NCBI GenBank assembly: GCA_001403755.1
Contig: CYUH01000015.1
Coordinates: 226,589 to 290,588 of the forward strand
DNA from: Chryseobacterium senegalense
Lineage (GTDB): Bacteria; Bacteroidota; Bacteroidia; Flavobacteriales; Weeksellaceae
Reading direction: 5' to 3'
Length of the DNA stretch: 64,000 bases
Shown piece by piece: positions 1 through 9,041 of the stretch. The notes beneath the pieces are model-generated. The model saw only the letters and a program-made list of their open reading frames with translations, searched no databases and had not been told where the DNA came from. Each line of letters starts with the position of its first letter. Position 1 is the stretch's first letter. The translations under genes and the position numbers were made by a program.

Positions 1-86
1 GCAAAAGTCCTGATAAACGATCAAGGTCGGATAAAAAGAGCATTAAAGCCATGATGATTAAAGATTTTTACGAAGATAAAAAATAA
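1..86 (+). CDS. 3' end of an unidentified protein (partial)
   Basis: One plus-strand frame runs open from the window edge to a TAA at 84-86 and encodes about 27 residues. They are very rich in Lys, Arg, Asp and Ser and end in FYEDKK. The other two plus frames stop early. A charged tail like this fits the C-terminus of a soluble protein that begins outside the window. It is too short to assign to a family. Confidence 0.4.
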   Translation, partial: KSPDKRSRSDKKSIKAMMIKDFYEDKK

Positions 87-193
87 CCTTTTGAAAAGCA
101 AATATTTAACAACGATTATCAAAGCCGAAAATGAGAAATAGCTTTTCGTCACACGAATAGAATTATACATTCTTACGCTTTCAAAGTGAAATT

Positions 194-586
194 TCAAATC
201 CTGAACCTCCTATTCTCCTTCTTTTCGGATATCTGTTTTTTCGCGGTAATGCGTTTTTCTATTTGCCTTTTCGATGGTTTTGTGGCCTTTCGCGGTTTCG
301 GTTTATAAAGTGATTTCTCCACCAGCTCCAAAATCTTGTCGGTCGCTATCTTTTTATTTTGAAGTTGGGTACGACTTTCCGAAACGGTAAGCTGAAGAAT
401 TCCATCCAGATTGATTCGGTTTTTGAGCTTTTCCGAAATCAATTCAATTTCTTCGCTGCTAAAAAATTCGGTATCGGCAACTTTCCATTGCACCGTCACC
501 GCGGTTTCAACTTTATTCACGTTTTGGCCGCCTGCGCCGCTGCTGCGAGAAGTTTTGTAGGTTAGCTCTTTCGTGAAATTTCTCAT
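194..586 (-). CDS. arfB: Alternative ribosome-rescue factor ArfB (peptidyl-tRNA hydrolase)
   Basis: The protein has 130 residues. It is a single release-factor-like catalytic domain with SGAGGQNVNKVET near residues 16-28, in which GGQ at 19-21 is the catalytic loop. The last ~35 residues are a Lys/Arg-rich tail. In this family the tail enters the empty mRNA channel of a stalled ribosome while GGQ hydrolyses peptidyl-tRNA, so no stop codon is needed. There is no codon-recognition domain, which separates it from RF1 and RF2. The length is normal for ArfB/YaeJ. It lies 17 bp downstream of menE on the same strand and is probably cotranscribed with argS and menE. Confidence 0.93.
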   Translation of the reverse strand: MRNFTKELTYKTSRSSGAGGQNVNKVETAVTVQWKVADTEFFSSEEIELISEKLKNRINLDGILQLTVSESRTQLQNKKIATDKILELVEKSLYKPKPRKATKPSKRQIEKRITAKKQISEKKENRRFRI

Positions 587-603
587 AGTAAAATCAATCA
601 GTT

Positions 604-1644
604 TTAAAACAAATGTAGCAATTCTTTCCTGTTAATCTTTCCATTGGGTAACCTCGGAATTTTTTCAAGATAAATAAGTTGTTTTGGAAGATGATTTTTG
701 GTAAAAGTTTCGGCAAGTTCTGATAGAATAGGGGAGAGTTGTGATTTCATTTCGTCGCTTTCCTCGCTTTCAATAATCGCAACCAGTTTTTGACCATAAG
801 TTTCATCTTGTAAACCTAAAAAAACAATTTCATGGGAGAGTTTTTGCTTCATGAAATGTTCCAATTGTTCCGGAAAAATCTTCAACCCGGCGGAATTGAT
901 GACGTTATCGATTCTTCCTAGAAACTTGAATTGCCTGCTATTTTTTAATTCAACTAAATCGTTCGTTTGAAGAATCTCAGGATTAAGCTTTTGGGCTTTT
1001 ATTTTAAGACATCCTCTATCGTCCAGAGAAATTTCGACGCCTTTCAATAGGGTAAAATATTCATCCTGAGTGGGATAGATTTGTTTTAGAGCAATGTGCG
1101 AAAGGGTTTCGCTCATTCCGTACGTTTCATAAATGATCGTTTCCTCGGAAGTTTTGCTAAGAACTATTTCAATTTTTTGTTTTAATGATTCTGAAACTTG
1201 AGCACCACCGATGATGATTTTTTTTATTAAATGAATTTTATCAAGCGAATTTTCAACCTGAAGAGGCGACATCGCGCAAAAATCAATTTCATGATCGAGG
1301 TTTGCAAGAGGTGTTGATGAAGGGCTTACGATCGTAAGTTTTAATTTTCTTACCACTGAACGGACGATCATCATCTTACCGGAAATATATTCAACAGGAA
1401 GGCAAAGCAAGGCCGAATCTCCTTCTTTTAATCCAAGAAAATCGCAGGTCATCTTTGCTGAACTCTTCATGCGTACCTTTTCAATTTCAAAAACTTTCGG
1501 AATGCCGGTAGAACCGGATGTTTGTACGGAAACCGTGGCAGAATTGGAATGCCAATCCTCCAAAAAAGAAATCACTTTCTCCTCAAATTCGTTTTGGGGA
1601 AAAAGTGATTTTAATGGAATATTTTTAGAAAAATCGAGTTCCAT
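604..1644 (-). CDS. menE: o-Succinylbenzoate--CoA ligase (MenE-like AMP-binding enzyme)
   Basis: The protein has 346 residues and belongs to the ANL adenylate-forming superfamily. The P-loop TSGSTGIPK is at residues 42-50, YETYGMSET near 170, the hinge GRIDNVINSAGLK near 243-255, and the C-terminal catalytic lysine region LPNGKINRKEL near 332-342. It is shorter than general acyl-CoA synthetases and matches the compact MenE of Bacteroidetes, which activates o-succinylbenzoate for menaquinone synthesis. Its ATG overlaps the argS stop codon by 1 nt (TAATG), so translation is probably coupled. No other men gene is in view, so the substrate is inferred from family and length. Confidence 0.8.
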   Translation of the reverse strand: MELDFSKNIPLKSLFPQNEFEEKVISFLEDWHSNSATVSVQTSGSTGIPKVFEIEKVRMKSSAKMTCDFLGLKEGDSALLCLPVEYISGKMMIVRSVVRKLKLTIVSPSSTPLANLDHEIDFCAMSPLQVENSLDKIHLIKKIIIGGAQVSESLKQKIEIVLSKTSEETIIYETYGMSETLSHIALKQIYPTQDEYFTLLKGVEISLDDRGCLKIKAQKLNPEILQTNDLVELKNSRQFKFLGRIDNVINSAGLKIFPEQLEHFMKQKLSHEIVFLGLQDETYGQKLVAIIESEESDEMKSQLSPILSELAETFTKNHLPKQLIYLEKIPRLPNGKINRKELLHLF

Positions 1645-3422
1645 TACATTCTGTCAACTGTTCCGATTCCCAATAGTTCCAGACCTTTGCGAATGGTTTT
1701 TCCGGTAAGGGCGGATAATTGCAGACGGAAGTTTTTCGCGTTTTCGTTTTCTTGGTTGAGTATTGGATTGTTCTGGTAGAACGAGTTATAGGATTTTACC
1801 AACTCATATACGTAATTGGCAACCAATGCCGGCGAAAGGGTTTCCGCTGCTTTGGCAATTACCTCCTTGAAATTGGAAAGATTCATCACCAATTCCTTCT
1901 CCGAATCATTCATTTCATACTCGTCAATGGCTTGTTCCGAGTAATTGGCTTTGTTCAACAATGATTGAATTCTCGCATAAGTGTATTGAATAAAAGGCCC
2001 CGTATTTCCATTAAAATCAATACTTTCTTTTGGATTGAAGAGCATTTTTTTCTTCGGATCTACTTTCAGCATGAAATATTTCAGTGCGCCCAAACCTACT
2101 GTTTCGTAGGATTTTTCTTGATCAGCATCGGAAAGGTGTTCCAATTTACCTAATTCTTCGGCTTTTTCCTTTGCGGTTTCTACCATTTCCTGCATCAAAT
2201 CATCGGCATCTACCACTGTTCCTTCGCGAGATTTCATTTTTCCTTCTGGCAATTCTACCATTCCGTAAGAAAGGTGGAAAAGGTTTTCTGCCCAGCTGTA
2301 GCCCATTTTCTTTAGGATTTTAAACAGCACATCGAAGTGATAATCCTGCTCGTTTCCTACAGTGTAAATCAATTTCTGAATGTTATTTTCCTTGAATCGC
2401 TGAACAGCGGTTCCCAAATCCTGAGTCATATAAACCGAAGTTCCGTCGGAGCGAAGTAGTAATTTATGATCCAAACCTTCATCGGTTAAGTCGCACCAAA
2501 CGGATCCGTCGTCTTTACGATAAAGCACACCGCTAATTAAACCCTCCTGGATAAGATCTTTTCCTAAGAGGTAAGTATTGCTCTCGTACTGTACCTGATC
2601 GAAATCTACACCCAATCTTCGATAGGTCTCGCCGAAACCTTCATAAACCCAACTATTCATTTCTTTCCAAAGGGCTCGTACATTTTCATCTCCTTTTTCC
2701 CAATCGAGTAACATCTTTTGAGCCTCAAGAATAATAGGAGCTTGCTTTTTGGCAACTTCTTCGTCGTAGCCTTGCGCTTTCAGTTCGGCGATTTCCTTTT
2801 TATAATGTTTGTCAAATTCTACATAATAATTCCCTACAAACTTGTCACCTTTAATTTTGGTTGATTGTGGAGTTTCACCGTTTCCGTAACGTTCCCACGC
2901 GAGCATCGATTTGCAGATATGGATTCCTCGGTCGTTGATAATTTGGGTCTTAATCACATCATATCCATCAGCGCTAAGGATTTTTGCTACCGAATATCCC
3001 AATAAATTATTTCTGATATGACCTAAATGGAGAGGTTTGTTGGTGTTTGGCGAGGAATATTCCACCATTACGGTTTCCTTCTTTGGATCTACTCGATCGA
3101 AGTTTTCTTTGGTAGATTTGAAATTTTCTAAAAAGAAACTTTTTTGAATGGTAAGATTAAGGAAACCTTTCACCACATTGTAACTTTCCACAAAATCGGA
3201 TTGCGTAGAAAGAGCATCACCAAGTTCCATAGCAATATGGTCCGGACTTTTCTTTAAAACCTTCACGAGAGGAAAGGTCACGATTGTAAAGTCGCCTTCA
3301 AACTCCGACTTGTTTTGCTGTACTTCAAGTTTGATGGTATTCGTATGATTCACATCATCGATCTGAAAGACCGATTGAATAACCTCCGCGATTTTATCTT
3401 CAATTATATCTTTAATATTCAT
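1644..3422 (-). CDS. argS: Arginyl-tRNA synthetase
   Basis: This class I aminoacyl-tRNA synthetase has 592 residues, a normal length. The N-terminal ~100 residues are the Add-1 domain. The HIGH-type signature lies in NKPLHLGHIRNN near residues 128-139. The KMSKS-equivalent is the degenerate GKMKSREGT near 395-403, as is usual for ArgRS. An anticodon-binding DALR domain follows and ends in GLELLGIGTVDRM. It charges tRNA-Arg in the cytosol. It heads the argS-menE-arfB run, and a clear -7 element lies about 18 bp upstream of its ATG. Confidence 0.97.
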   Translation of the reverse strand: MNIKDIIEDKIAEVIQSVFQIDDVNHTNTIKLEVQQNKSEFEGDFTIVTFPLVKVLKKSPDHIAMELGDALSTQSDFVESYNVVKGFLNLTIQKSFFLENFKSTKENFDRVDPKKETVMVEYSSPNTNKPLHLGHIRNNLLGYSVAKILSADGYDVIKTQIINDRGIHICKSMLAWERYGNGETPQSTKIKGDKFVGNYYVEFDKHYKKEIAELKAQGYDEEVAKKQAPIILEAQKMLLDWEKGDENVRALWKEMNSWVYEGFGETYRRLGVDFDQVQYESNTYLLGKDLIQEGLISGVLYRKDDGSVWCDLTDEGLDHKLLLRSDGTSVYMTQDLGTAVQRFKENNIQKLIYTVGNEQDYHFDVLFKILKKMGYSWAENLFHLSYGMVELPEGKMKSREGTVVDADDLMQEMVETAKEKAEELGKLEHLSDADQEKSYETVGLGALKYFMLKVDPKKKMLFNPKESIDFNGNTGPFIQYTYARIQSLLNKANYSEQAIDEYEMNDSEKELVMNLSNFKEVIAKAAETLSPALVANYVYELVKSYNSFYQNNPILNQENENAKNFRLQLSALTGKTIRKGLELLGIGTVDRM

Positions 3423-3439
3423 TCTATAATTTTACAGGA

Positions 3440-3447
3440 CAAATATA
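3440..3447 (-). promoter_or_regulatory. -7 element upstream of argS
   Basis: On the minus strand this reads TATATTTG, a full match to the Bacteroidetes TAnnTTTG -7 consensus, 18 bp before the argS start. No good -33 TTTG is visible because the upstream terminator hairpin occupies that space. Confidence 0.55.
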
Positions 3448-3454
3448 CGGAAAT

Positions 3455-3480
3455 AAAAAAACCACTCCGAAGAGTGGTTT
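3455..3480 (-). terminator. Terminator of the small lipoprotein gene
   Basis: The stem ACCACTC-cgaa-GAGTGGT is followed on the minus strand by a run of T. It lies just after the stop codon at 3505. The same stem and loop recur at 4034-4062. Confidence 0.8.
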
Positions 3481-3504
3481 AGGAATTATGGATAACAGTT
3501 GTCA

Positions 3505-4011
3505 TTAATCATTCAATCGAATTTCACCTAAATATAACAGGGGCGATTGTTTTGGACCTTCGATAGAAGCATCAATTATATTGTTTTTATTCACTTCCAT
3601 TTTAATTAGGTTAATTTCCTTTTGATCATTAAGGAAAAAATTTAGCAGGATGTTTCCATTATCTAAATCTTTTCGTGCAACAGTAAAATCATAGGAAGTA
3701 AATTCCAACCGTGATTTTTTTAATGTACTTGTGTTTTCATCCAAAGGAAGATTCACCAGTAACTTTTTATGATTAACGATGATGCCGATTTCTTCTGAAG
3801 CACTTACCGGAAGGTTGGAAGAGAGTATCCGGCCTGTCCCTGCGGGAGCACTAAATGTTTTTCTGCTATCGTACTTGGTAACAATAAACTTAAAGTCATT
3901 GCTATATACCTTAGCCTTCAAATCTTCATATGAAAGTTTATTGGTAGCACATGATATGGTTGTGAAAAATAAGAACAATAGGAATGCTAAGTTAATAACT
4001 CGGTTTCTCAT
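3505..4011 (-). CDS. Small lipoprotein, possibly DUF4251-like
   Basis: The protein has 168 residues. A type II signal peptide (residues 1-20, hydrophobic FLLFLFFTT) ends in lipobox TISC, so a mature lipidated Cys is predicted. The remainder has alternating beta-type hydrophobicity, with the segment NDFKFIVTKYDSRKTF and a late LYLGEIRL strand. This loosely resembles the DUF4251 lipoproteins of Bacteroidetes, but I am not certain of the family. It lies on the same strand downstream of susD, yet identical hairpin terminators on both sides suggest its own transcript. Function unknown. Confidence 0.72.
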   Translation of the reverse strand: MRNRVINLAFLLFLFFTTISCATNKLSYEDLKAKVYSNDFKFIVTKYDSRKTFSAPAGTGRILSSNLPVSASEEIGIIVNHKKLLVNLPLDENTSTLKKSRLEFTSYDFTVARKDLDNGNILLNFFLNDQKEINLIKMEVNKNNIIDASIEGPKQSPLLYLGEIRLND

Positions 4012-4033
4012 ATATGTAATTTTATGTGAATTT

Positions 4034-4062
4034 ATAAAAAAAAACCACTCCGAAGAGTGGTT
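4034..4062 (-). terminator. Terminator of the susCD transcript
   Basis: The hairpin ACCACTC-cgaa-GAGTGGT is followed on the minus strand by nine T. It lies 13 bp after the susD stop and has the same stem and loop as the terminator at 3455-3480. Confidence 0.85.
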
Positions 4063-4074
4063 AAAAAATATTTT

Positions 4075-5529
4075 TTAGTTTTTATCCCAAAATACTTTTG
4101 AACTGTAGATATCGCCTCCAGGGATTTTAGTGGAAGCAGCCTCAACATTCGCAGCATTATTGTTCTTTTCATTAAGTGGATATGGCATTCTTCTTACCAA
4201 TCCATATACTGCCGTTGGAGCAGGAGCTAGAACTGGGTAATCTAGTCTTCTCCAGAAATACCACGCTTCAAAGCCTTTGTTGTACATTGCAACCCATGCA
4301 GCTTCCCCGATTGATTTTTTCCAGTTAGCAGCATCATAAGGATGAGCAACTAGGAAAGCCTCTGCATCGGCAGCATCAACATCCCATTCTTCCATAGAAG
4401 CAGTTACCGCATCTGCATAATACTCAGCAGCAGTTCCACCTACAGAGTATCCTCTTGCAGCAGCTTCAGCCAACATGAATTTTACATTTACATGATCAAA
4501 AATTTGACCTGGAGCATCACGTTTTTTAATGCGATCTGCAACTTTAGAGAAGTTTGCATAAGTATTTAATAAACCATAATTACCACCTTTATAGGTTCCA
4601 TCTGGTGCAGGAGTGAAATATTCCGGAACTCTAGGGTCGTTGTTTGCTTTCATGAAGTTCACAAGAACATTGGATGGTAAGAAGTCATTTCTTCCATTAG
4701 CTACCAAGTTCAAATACACTGGGTTAGAGAAAAGCGCATTATCAAACTGGAATTGGAAATTATCCCCTTCATCAGTGATTACACCATCTGCATAAGCACT
4801 TTCAACAAGAGATTTAGCTTGAGCTGCATTAGTGTCCGCTAAGTTTAATCCCATTCTTAATTTGATGGTGTTTAGAACCATTTTCCATTTATCCATATCA
4901 CCCGCGTAATAAGGGTCAGAATAACTTGGTAAGCTCGGATCAATCGTTGCCTGTACAGCCGCGATTCTCGCAACTAAATCGGTATAGATTGCAGCAGCAT
5001 CATCATATTTTGGCTGTAAATTAAGGTCGCCTGAACTTGATTTCAAAGCTTCAGAATAAGGCACATCTCCAAATGAGTCAACCAATGTTGCCCAGCCATA
5101 GATAGATAGGATTTCTAGAATCGCTTTTTTATTGGCTTTAATCTTTGCTTGATCAGCAAGACTATAAGTAGAATTTTCTTTTTCCGATTGCAAAAACTCT
5201 TTTGCTTTTGCTAATGGTCCTAACACTTCTCTGTATGTATTATTCCAATAATACTGATTTTGATTTCTTTGCTCAAAGAAATAATTTGTTTCAGAGGTGT
5301 AAGTTGTTTCTGTCCATTGCTGAGTGAAAAATCTGGTGATATTTTCATTAACGCTGGCAGACACATGTGCATTTGCTAAATAGTACGAAACCGTTGATAC
5401 TAGGTTTTCGGTAGGTACAACGCTAGGGTTTTTAGGATCAACATTTAAAGCAGAAATGTCTCTCTCACACGAAGTGAAACTCGCTGCCACAAGTGAAAGA
5501 GCCCCCAGTAATTTTATTATTTTTTTCAT
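4075..5529 (-). CDS. SusD/RagB-family outer-membrane lipoprotein
   Basis: The protein has 484 residues. The signal peptide ends in lipobox FTSC (Cys20), so it is a surface-exposed lipoprotein. The TPR-like helical fold of SusD follows, with the typical C-terminal segment EAWYFWRRLDYP near residue 425. In this family SusD forms a lid over its SusC partner and captures the substrate. It starts 11 bp after susC in one operon. There are no glycoside hydrolases or proteases next to it, so the sequence does not reveal the cargo (glycan, peptide or other). Confidence 0.93.
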   Translation of the reverse strand: MKKIIKLLGALSLVAASFTSCERDISALNVDPKNPSVVPTENLVSTVSYYLANAHVSASVNENITRFFTQQWTETTYTSETNYFFEQRNQNQYYWNNTYREVLGPLAKAKEFLQSEKENSTYSLADQAKIKANKKAILEILSIYGWATLVDSFGDVPYSEALKSSSGDLNLQPKYDDAAAIYTDLVARIAAVQATIDPSLPSYSDPYYAGDMDKWKMVLNTIKLRMGLNLADTNAAQAKSLVESAYADGVITDEGDNFQFQFDNALFSNPVYLNLVANGRNDFLPSNVLVNFMKANNDPRVPEYFTPAPDGTYKGGNYGLLNTYANFSKVADRIKKRDAPGQIFDHVNVKFMLAEAAARGYSVGGTAAEYYADAVTASMEEWDVDAADAEAFLVAHPYDAANWKKSIGEAAWVAMYNKGFEAWYFWRRLDYPVLAPAPTAVYGLVRRMPYPLNEKNNNAANVEAASTKIPGGDIYSSKVFWDKN

Positions 5530-5540
5530 TTGAATTCTTA

Positions 5541-8534
5541 TTAAAATTTAATATTAACATTGAAACCTATCTCTCTGGTAGTTGGTAATACCCCGATAGA
5601 GTTTCCTCTTGATCTTAAACCGCCACCAACTCCAGCTTCTGGGTCAGCGTATGGTAAGTTTTTGTGGATTATCCATAAATTTCTTCCTACTAATGATAAC
5701 GTTACATCTTCTAGGAAAGTACTTGCGATCACTGTTTTAGGTAATGTATATGACACGCTAGCTTCTCTTAGTTTCACATAAGACGCATCATAAATATAGC
5801 GGCTGTTTGGTGCATTAGTATAACCTTCTGGCTGATAGCTATAGTAATTATTTGCATTTAACTGCGGGTTGCCATTAGCTCTGTATCCACCTACTATTAA
5901 AGTGTTCGGATTTCCATCTGCAGTTACACCTGGCAAAATAACTCCGTTTGGACTTCTCCATTCTGGGCTTACTGTATCAGCATATAAACCACCGGCATAG
6001 CCATACCATAAATCAGTGGAGAATGTATCACCTCCTTGTTGTACATCAACCAAGAAACTTAAACTTAAACCTTTATAGCTGAATGTGTTTCTTACACCTC
6101 CGGTCCAATCTGGCGTAATGTTACCAATTACTTTTGGACTTGATTTTGCCCAGAATCCGCCTCCTACGCCATTTGCGTTTGGTGAAGTTACTACTCGCTG
6201 TCCATTTTCATGATACACATAATCTGTACCTACTAGTGTTCCAAATGCTTGGCCCACTGTCGCATTTAAGGATACCCCTCCTTGGTAATTTCCAAGGTTA
6301 TAGTTATCTACACCATTTAGATCAACCACTGTATTTTTATTTTTTGCCCAATTGGCAGTAATATCCCAAGTAAATTTAGCGCTTTTGATAGGAGTTAAGT
6401 TCAATGCAACTTCAACCCCTTCGTTATCAATCTGTCCTGCGTTGAATACCATAGCGTTGTATCCGGTAGCATTTGAAATTGGTAAACTAATAATCTGATC
6501 AAATGTTTTAGACTTGTAATACGCTACATCGATACCTACTCTTCTCTTGAAGAATTGTAATTCTGTACCAAATTCGTATTCTTTTGAACGCTCCGGTTTT
6601 AGCTCAGGGTTTCTTAAAGTATTTGAAGTGTCGAATAATACAACACCATTGTAGATACCAGGAGAGGTGTAAGTATTAAATAATTGGTATGCAGATGTTG
6701 CTCCCCCTACTACAGCGTAGTTACCTCTCAATTTCCAGAAGCTTAACCAATCTTGTTTGATTAAGTTGGATAGAATTACGGAACCTGAAACTGACCCATA
6801 ACCAAATACTTTATTACTTTCTGGTAAGGTTGAGGATTTGTCAACACGGTAAGTACCATCAACATAATATGTATCCTTGTATCCTAACGACGCAGTAGCA
6901 TAAGCACCCGCTGTTACGATTTTCCCTAGAGTTTCTCTCATTGGAAGGATTGATTCATTAGAGTTAGCGATGGAATATAATCCTGGGATAACCAATCCGC
7001 CTTCGGTAGAAATATATGTGCTTGAATTAGTGTTTCTTCTCACGTTTGCTCCTACAAGACCGGAAATATCTAATCCTTCTGCAAGGTCAAAACCATAGTT
7101 TAAGTAAGTGTCAAAATTCACCTCTGTATTTCTGATATTTTGTCTTGAATATCCTGATGCTGCAGGGTTTCCTGATGCGCCCCAGTCTCTAGCTACTGAT
7201 CCTGATGCCAATCTGTTTTCAATTAACATATCCATTAAGTCGTAAGACAATTTGGTAGTCAATCCTATTTTTTTAGAGAAATTATAAGTTAATGAAGCGT
7301 AAGAAAAATTTCTTGTTCTATCATCACTTTGATAACTTTGGTATCTCTGGAAGTACGGGTTATCCCAGTAGTAAGGAGTCAAATCATCATAAGAATGCCA
7401 GTTCCATGTTACGTTCTGTCCTGTTCTGAAATAAGCATCTCTTTGTTTATAAAGGTCGGTATCAACATTCCACCATTGTCTGAAAGCTGACATTTGGTTG
7501 TCTGAATATCCGGTCTCGTTTCTACCTTTGGTATCTTGTAGTGTTAAACTGCTATAAACAGAAGCGGTTAATTTATCCGTGAAATCATAATTGAATTTTG
7601 CGGAAACCGTATTTTTTCTTAATTCAGAATTAGGAAGAATACCATTCATTAATTGATTTGAGTAGTTAAGCAAGATGTTAGACTTATCTCCTGCTTTTTG
7701 TAATGAAATAGTATTAGTATAAGTTGTAGCAGTTTCGAAAAAGTCAACCGGAGTGTGTTCTCCAGCTCTATATGGACTCAACTTATTGTAGTTAGGTGAA
7801 GTTGGGTCGAATGAATCCCAAGTATAAACTAAACTGCCATCATACTTAGGTCCAAAGGATGCATCGTCGCTAAAGTTAGCATAGCCATCTTCGTTGAAGT
7901 AGTCACCATATCCTCCGCCATATTGGTTTTGGTATTTAGGGAAAGTACTTTTGTCGATAGTACCAACGCTTACGCCACTATTTAAGGTAACGCCCCATCT
8001 TGTATCGTTTTTACCTCTTCCGGACTTAGTAGTGATCACAATTACACCATTGAGACCTCTTTCCCCATAAAGAGCAGATGCTGCTGCACCTTTCAATACG
8101 TTGATGGATTCGATATCTTCTTGGTTGATATCAGATAGGTAGTTTCCGTAATCATATTGTCCTGAAAGAGATGAGTTACTTACTGGCGACCCATCGATAA
8201 CAATTAGAGGTCCGCCACCACTAAGGGATTTGTAACCTCTGATTACCAAGTTTGAACTACCACCAAAGTTGTTGTTCGTATTTACCTGAAGACCTGCTAC
8301 CTTACCAGAAAGTTGCGCTGCAATGTTTCCGGTGTTGGTGGTCCCGTCTGTAAGAGCATCGCTCTTAATTTCTTGAGATGAGTATCCCAAAGATTTTTTC
8401 TCTCTTTTAATACCTAAAGCCGTTACTACAACGCCTTCGATATCTTGCGTTTTTGTGGTGTCAACCTGTGCATTTACTAAAGCAAATGACGAAGTCAAAA
8501 CTACTGCTAAAACGCTTGTTGTTAGTTTCTTCAT
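5541..8534 (-). CDS. SusC/RagA-family TonB-linked outer-membrane transporter
   Basis: The protein has 997 residues. Signal peptide 1-22 is cut after NAQ. A short linker with TQDIEGVVVTALGIKREKKS, the SusC/RagA signature around the TonB box, follows. The plug domain is at roughly 45-170 (KVAGLQV, VIRGYKSLSG, VLKGAAASALYGERG). A beta-barrel fills the rest and ends in a terminal aromatic strand (GFNVNIKF). The N-terminal carboxypeptidase-regulatory-like beta-sandwich present in many SusC proteins is absent. It imports a ligand captured by the partner SusD, using TonB energy. Confidence 0.95.
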   Translation of the reverse strand: MKKLTTSVLAVVLTSSFALVNAQVDTTKTQDIEGVVVTALGIKREKKSLGYSSQEIKSDALTDGTTNTGNIAAQLSGKVAGLQVNTNNNFGGSSNLVIRGYKSLSGGGPLIVIDGSPVSNSSLSGQYDYGNYLSDINQEDIESINVLKGAAASALYGERGLNGVIVITTKSGRGKNDTRWGVTLNSGVSVGTIDKSTFPKYQNQYGGGYGDYFNEDGYANFSDDASFGPKYDGSLVYTWDSFDPTSPNYNKLSPYRAGEHTPVDFFETATTYTNTISLQKAGDKSNILLNYSNQLMNGILPNSELRKNTVSAKFNYDFTDKLTASVYSSLTLQDTKGRNETGYSDNQMSAFRQWWNVDTDLYKQRDAYFRTGQNVTWNWHSYDDLTPYYWDNPYFQRYQSYQSDDRTRNFSYASLTYNFSKKIGLTTKLSYDLMDMLIENRLASGSVARDWGASGNPAASGYSRQNIRNTEVNFDTYLNYGFDLAEGLDISGLVGANVRRNTNSSTYISTEGGLVIPGLYSIANSNESILPMRETLGKIVTAGAYATASLGYKDTYYVDGTYRVDKSSTLPESNKVFGYGSVSGSVILSNLIKQDWLSFWKLRGNYAVVGGATSAYQLFNTYTSPGIYNGVVLFDTSNTLRNPELKPERSKEYEFGTELQFFKRRVGIDVAYYKSKTFDQIISLPISNATGYNAMVFNAGQIDNEGVEVALNLTPIKSAKFTWDITANWAKNKNTVVDLNGVDNYNLGNYQGGVSLNATVGQAFGTLVGTDYVYHENGQRVVTSPNANGVGGGFWAKSSPKVIGNITPDWTGGVRNTFSYKGLSLSFLVDVQQGGDTFSTDLWYGYAGGLYADTVSPEWRSPNGVILPGVTADGNPNTLIVGGYRANGNPQLNANNYYSYQPEGYTNAPNSRYIYDASYVKLREASVSYTLPKTVIASTFLEDVTLSLVGRNLWIIHKNLPYADPEAGVGGGLRSRGNSIGVLPTTREIGFNVNIKF

Positions 8535-8559
8535 ATCAAATTAAATTTTTTCATTGGAA

Positions 8560-8592
8560 CAAATGTGCAAAACTTTCTTAATATAACCAAAC
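8560..8592 (-). promoter_or_regulatory. Probable promoter of susCD
   Basis: On the minus strand a TTTGG (-33) near 8588-8592 is followed about 20 bp later by CACATTTG at 8560-8567, a 7 of 8 match to TAnnTTTG. The ATG follows 25 bp downstream. Confidence 0.45.
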
Positions 8593-8993
8593 TTTTTGTT
8601 AATTATTTCTTAATTGCATAATATTTTCGGGGTTTATCTGTGTTTTTGTTAACATTTTCTAGCTTCGTGTTAATTTGTCAAAATTGAAGGGTGTTTTTTG
8701 CGTATTTCAAGTTAAATTTTAATGAACTGTTAAGTTATTATTTTTTTTAAGCTCATTTTTTTGTAATCTTTCAATATTTTTTTTGATTAATTTAAATTAA
8801 TTTAAATTTAATATTTGAAAGATTTTTCTTCTGGGAATATCTTATTAGTGGGCGTTTTCCGTAAAATTTTTTCAACTTTCGCCATTTTCCAATTTTTAAT
8901 GCAAAAATTTATAATTATCAACAAGAATTTTCCGGTTATCTTGCTGTGGATGCGTTTTCTTTCATCCTGAGTGTTTTTTTTTTAAAATGTTCG
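8593..8993. other. AT-rich intergenic region between divergent susC and rnhB
   Basis: About 400 bp of very AT-rich DNA with long T tracts and alternating TTTAAATTAA runs near 8785-8815. I see no ORF, RNA gene or clear hairpin. It probably holds upstream regulatory sequence for the susC promoter, but no operator can be defined. Confidence 0.4.
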
Positions 8994-9001
8994 TAGTTTT
9001 G
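8994..9001 (+). promoter_or_regulatory. -7 element upstream of rnhB
   Basis: TAGTTTTG matches TAnnTTTG exactly and lies 40 bp upstream of the rnhB ATG. The -33 region is T-rich without a clear TTTG. Confidence 0.5.
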
Positions 9002-9041
9002 ACCTCCAATTTAGGGGTAATACGATAGTAATTTCAGATTT

